A stretch of DNA of 8,351 nucleotides from Oscillospiraceae bacterium (GTDB lineage: Bacteria > Bacillota > Clostridia > Oscillospirales > Oscillospiraceae), in assembly GCA_020025345.1 (NCBI GenBank), contig JAHHSH010000067.1, forward strand, positions 1-8,351, read 5' to 3'. A program made the position numbers and the translations under genes. Below are positions 6,309 to 8,351 of this stretch, piece after piece (positions within the stretch are counted from its first letter, which is position 1; each line of letters starts with the position of its first letter). The notes below the pieces were generated by a model that was given only the letters and a program-made list of their open reading frames with translations, searched no databases and had not been told where the DNA came from.

Positions 6309-8351
6309 TTAGTCTTCCCGCTTACGCCGCTTCAGGCACAGCACTACGCAAAGCAGGCTGGACATAAGGCACAAACCAAAGGCATTGCCGATATAGTCGC
6401 CTGTCGCCGGAGTGTCAGGTATCGCTACCTTCCAAACACCGCCGTCCATTCGCGTCACGTTCTGCGGCTTCACCAGATCGAAGCCCTCCTCCTGATAGAA
6501 GGACTGACCCTCAATACCGATGATTGAAGAATCAGTGTGCGCGGGAGCTGCAATGACCAGACAGCCATCCAGTTCATAATTTCTCTCGCGCAGCGTCAGA
6601 TCCTGAGCGACCAATTTACTGTCGTTCACGCCATTGTTGACGCGGTACTCCGTGATCGCATACTGTTCCGGGATCGTCTGCATCTTCAGCCGATAACCGG
6701 TCATCTGCCGGATGACATTACCCGCTTCATCTGTCTTCTCCAGATACAAAGGCAGATCATCAAAGAGGTAGTTACCCTCTGCGTCTGTCGTCTCTGTACG
6801 CAGGAACGATTCCACAGGCAGCCACTTTCCGTTCTCACGGATATACTGGGTCAGCTCCACACGGAGAAGGGGCACACCCTTTTCGCCGCGATCCAGAACA
6901 CCGTCCTGATCATGATCCAACCAAATCTTACCGCTGATACTGCCGTTTTCAAAACGGAGCAATCCGCCATCCTGTCCGGTGACGTGCCGTGACAACAGCA
7001 TATCATAGGTCATCTCACCATTGTCCAGATCCGGAATGGTCACAGTAGATGCAGCATTGTACTGATCCTTTGCACGCTCAGCAGCAACGGGGATGTATTC
7101 CCCATCCCGCACCAGCGTACCGGCAGGCACCAGATCGCTGTCTACCAGCCGATTCTCACCGGCCCGATAGAGGGTAATTGCATACTGTGCAGGCACAGTT
7201 TCTTCATCCACTGCCATCTGGTAGCCAGCCAGGTATTTTACACCGTCAATCTCCACATAAGTCGGGAGATCGGTGAAGGTGTATATACCGTTTTCATCCG
7301 TTACCGTGGTAGCCGGGAAGTTGAAGCCATCCGCATCACGCCAGGTGCCGTTATCGTAATAGTAGCTCTTCAGTGCTACCGTTACATTAGCGATACCCTG
7401 CTCGTCCTTATCCTGAACGCCATTGTAGTCGGCGTCCTCCCAGATGCGGCCGGTGATAGAACCTGTGGGGAAGCCCACCAGACCACCGTCCTGGCCGCTA
7501 TGGTCTTTCGCTGTCAGGAAGTCGAAGCTCACAGCGGTATGGAACTCGTCTGTCACTTCCACCGTGGTGTAGTTCTCGCCGGGAGCTTCCTTAGAAGTCT
7601 CGCCCGCCAAGATCACATACTCCTCGGGGCGCAGCAGCGTGTAGTCCTCGTAGCGCAGGTCGCTGTCAATGCTCTCATCCTCGCCCACACGGTAGTAGGT
7701 AATGCCGTAACCCGCAGGCACGGTATCGCTGTCTACTGCCATCCGGTAACCGGTCAGGTATTTCACACCATCAATCTCCACATAAGTCGGAAGGTCGGTG
7801 AAGGTGTAGATACCATTTTCATCCGTTACCGTAGTAGCCGGGAAGTTGAAGCCATCCGCATCACGCCAGGTGCCGTTATCGTAATAGTAGCTCTTCAGTG
7901 CTACCGTTACATTAGCGATACCCTGCTCGTCCTTATCCTGAACGCCATTGTAGTCGGCGTCCTCCCAGATGCGGCCGGTGATAGAACCTGTGGGGAAGCC
8001 CACCAGACCACCGTCCTGGCCGCTATGGTTCTTTGCTGTCAGGATGTCGAAGCTCACAGCGGTATGGAACTCATCTGTCACTTCCACCGTGGTGTAGTTT
8101 CCAGCGGGAGCTTCCTTAGAAGTCTCACCCGCCAAGATCACATACTCCTCGGGGCGCAGCAGCGTGTAATCCTCATGGCGCAGGTCGCTGTCAATGCTCT
8201 CATCCTCGCCCACACGGTAGTAGGTAACACCGTAGCCCGCAGGCACGGTATCGCTGTCTACTGCCATCCGATAACCGGTGAGGTACTTCACACCGCCAAT
8301 CTCCACATAGGTCGGGAGGTCGGTGAAGGTGTAAATACCATTTTCATCCGT
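6309..8351 (-). CDS. Sortase-anchored surface protein with SdrD-B-like repeats, 5' end outside window
   Basis: The C-terminal 680 residues of a large wall-anchored protein are present, and the frame stays open to the right edge. It is built of SdrD-B-like beta domains, each starting GSITGRIW or GSISGKIW. Each has an EF-hand-like calcium loop of the form DADYNGVQDKDE at residues 131-142 and 306-317, and a variant DHDQDGVLDRGE at 479-490, followed by TTxTDENGIYTFTDLP strands. Residues 1-175 and 176-350 are nearly identical repeats; from 351 the copies diverge. The tail has the sorting motif TPATG (647-651), a hydrophobic stretch at 654-672 and the basic end KRRKRED, the standard layout for sortase attachment with Thr in place of Leu. 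Such proteins act as adhesins or stalks. The gene precedes the solute-binding protein on one transcript. An apparent start at 8304-8306 is only an internal GTG valine codon. Ligand unknown. Confidence 0.93.
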   Translation of the reverse strand, partial: TDENGIYTFTDLPTYVEIGGVKYLTGYRMAVDSDTVPAGYGVTYYRVGEDESIDSDLRHEDYTLLRPEEYVILAGETSKEAPAGNYTTVEVTDEFHTAVSFDILTAKNHSGQDGGLVGFPTGSITGRIWEDADYNGVQDKDEQGIANVTVALKSYYYDNGTWRDADGFNFPATTVTDENGIYTFTDLPTYVEIDGVKYLTGYRMAVDSDTVPAGYGITYYRVGEDESIDSDLRYEDYTLLRPEEYVILAGETSKEAPGENYTTVEVTDEFHTAVSFDFLTAKDHSGQDGGLVGFPTGSITGRIWEDADYNGVQDKDEQGIANVTVALKSYYYDNGTWRDADGFNFPATTVTDENGIYTFTDLPTYVEIDGVKYLAGYQMAVDEETVPAQYAITLYRAGENRLVDSDLVPAGTLVRDGEYIPVAAERAKDQYNAASTVTIPDLDNGEMTYDMLLSRHVTGQDGGLLRFENGSISGKIWLDHDQDGVLDRGEKGVPLLRVELTQYIRENGKWLPVESFLRTETTDAEGNYLFDDLPLYLEKTDEAGNVIRQMTGYRLKMQTIPEQYAITEYRVNNGVNDSKLVAQDLTLRERNYELDGCLVIAAPAHTDSSIIGIEGQSFYQEEGFDLVKPQNVTRMDGGVWKVAIPDTPATGDYIGNAFGLCLMSSLLCVVLCLKRRKRED
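7206..7301 (-). repeat. Truncated/diverging third repeat start
   Basis: The first 24 residues of this third unit are the same as copy 2 (TDENGIYTF to GVKYL). Similarity then falls away through GYQMAVDEETVPAQYAI to VDSDL, after which it is only domain-level homology. This marks the boundary between the recently duplicated units and the older C-terminal B domain. Confidence 0.75.
7302..7826 (-). repeat. 525-bp tandem repeat, copy 2 (175 residues)
   Basis: This is an exact-length in-frame unit of the surface-protein gene. By hand alignment it differs from copy 1 at about 25 of 525 bases (about 95% identical) and 7 of 175 residues, with no insertion or deletion. Bases 7309-7504 are identical to 7834-8029. 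Each unit runs from the TDENG strand through the DSDL and GQDGG segments to the calcium loop and PATTV. Confidence 0.95.
7827..8351 (-). repeat. 525-bp tandem repeat, copy 1 (175 residues), touching window edge
   Basis: This is the upstream copy of the same unit. It ends exactly at the right window border in repeat phase, so further copies beyond the edge are likely but unseen. Differences from copy 2 cluster in the part encoding the first 105 residues of the unit. Confidence 0.95.

Noticed and set aside
8304..8306. Gene start of the surface protein inside the window
   Set aside because: It is an internal GTG valine in the repeat (PTYVEI); the frame continues open to the right edge with repeat sequence.
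7302..8351. Repeats as a CRISPR array or mobile element
   Set aside because: The repeats are long, contiguous, in frame and coding, with no unique spacers, terminal inverted repeats or transposase.

Overview
The window reads as an internal piece of a chromosome from a moderately high-GC, Gram-positive anaerobe, most plausibly a member of the class Clostridia (Oscillospiraceae-like). This is an inference. It rests on strong AGGAGG-type ribosome binding sites, C/G-rich third positions, a sortase-type surface protein with a variant sorting motif, an aluminum-resistance/methionine gamma-lyase-type PLP enzyme and an AbrB/SpoVT-type small regulator. No rRNA, tRNA, CRISPR array, insertion sequence or phage gene is visible.

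Layout. Positions 1-1981 hold a tight minus-strand operon of RNA and nucleic-acid housekeeping type. In transcription order it is a TIGR01212-type radical SAM protein, a GIY-YIG nuclease-domain protein and a tRNA-dihydrouridine synthase that runs off the left edge. Positions 1982-2150 are a compact divergent control region. It has one good sigma-A-like promoter on each strand and several short palindromes, including a perfect 14-bp one just downstream of the predicted plus-strand start point. Positions 2151-4660 hold a plus-strand operon: a 78-residue AbrB-type regulator, a PLP-dependent lyase of the aluminum-resistance family and an EamA/DMT-type 10-helix permease. The regulator may control its own operon, and the permease may move a substrate or product of the lyase; both are inference from gene order. 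A symmetric hairpin with A/T flanks at 4678-4716 ends this operon and probably also the convergent one.

Positions 4726-8351 hold a minus-strand pair. The upstream gene enters from the right edge and encodes a wall-anchored surface protein made of SdrD-B-like calcium-loop domains. Its two most N-terminal units in the window are exact-length 525-bp tandem repeats, followed by diverged copies and a TPATG sorting signal. After it comes a strong intercistronic hairpin and then a family 5 extracellular solute-binding protein that has an N-terminal membrane anchor in place of a lipobox. No ABC permease or ATPase genes lie beside it here.

The most interesting material is the right-hand pair. The adhesin-like repeats show a 196-bp block with no mismatch while almost all differences between the copies lie elsewhere, which suggests recent gene conversion. 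The surface protein is also coupled across a hairpin to an orphan membrane-anchored binding protein. Nothing here amounts to a clearly new defence or mobile system.
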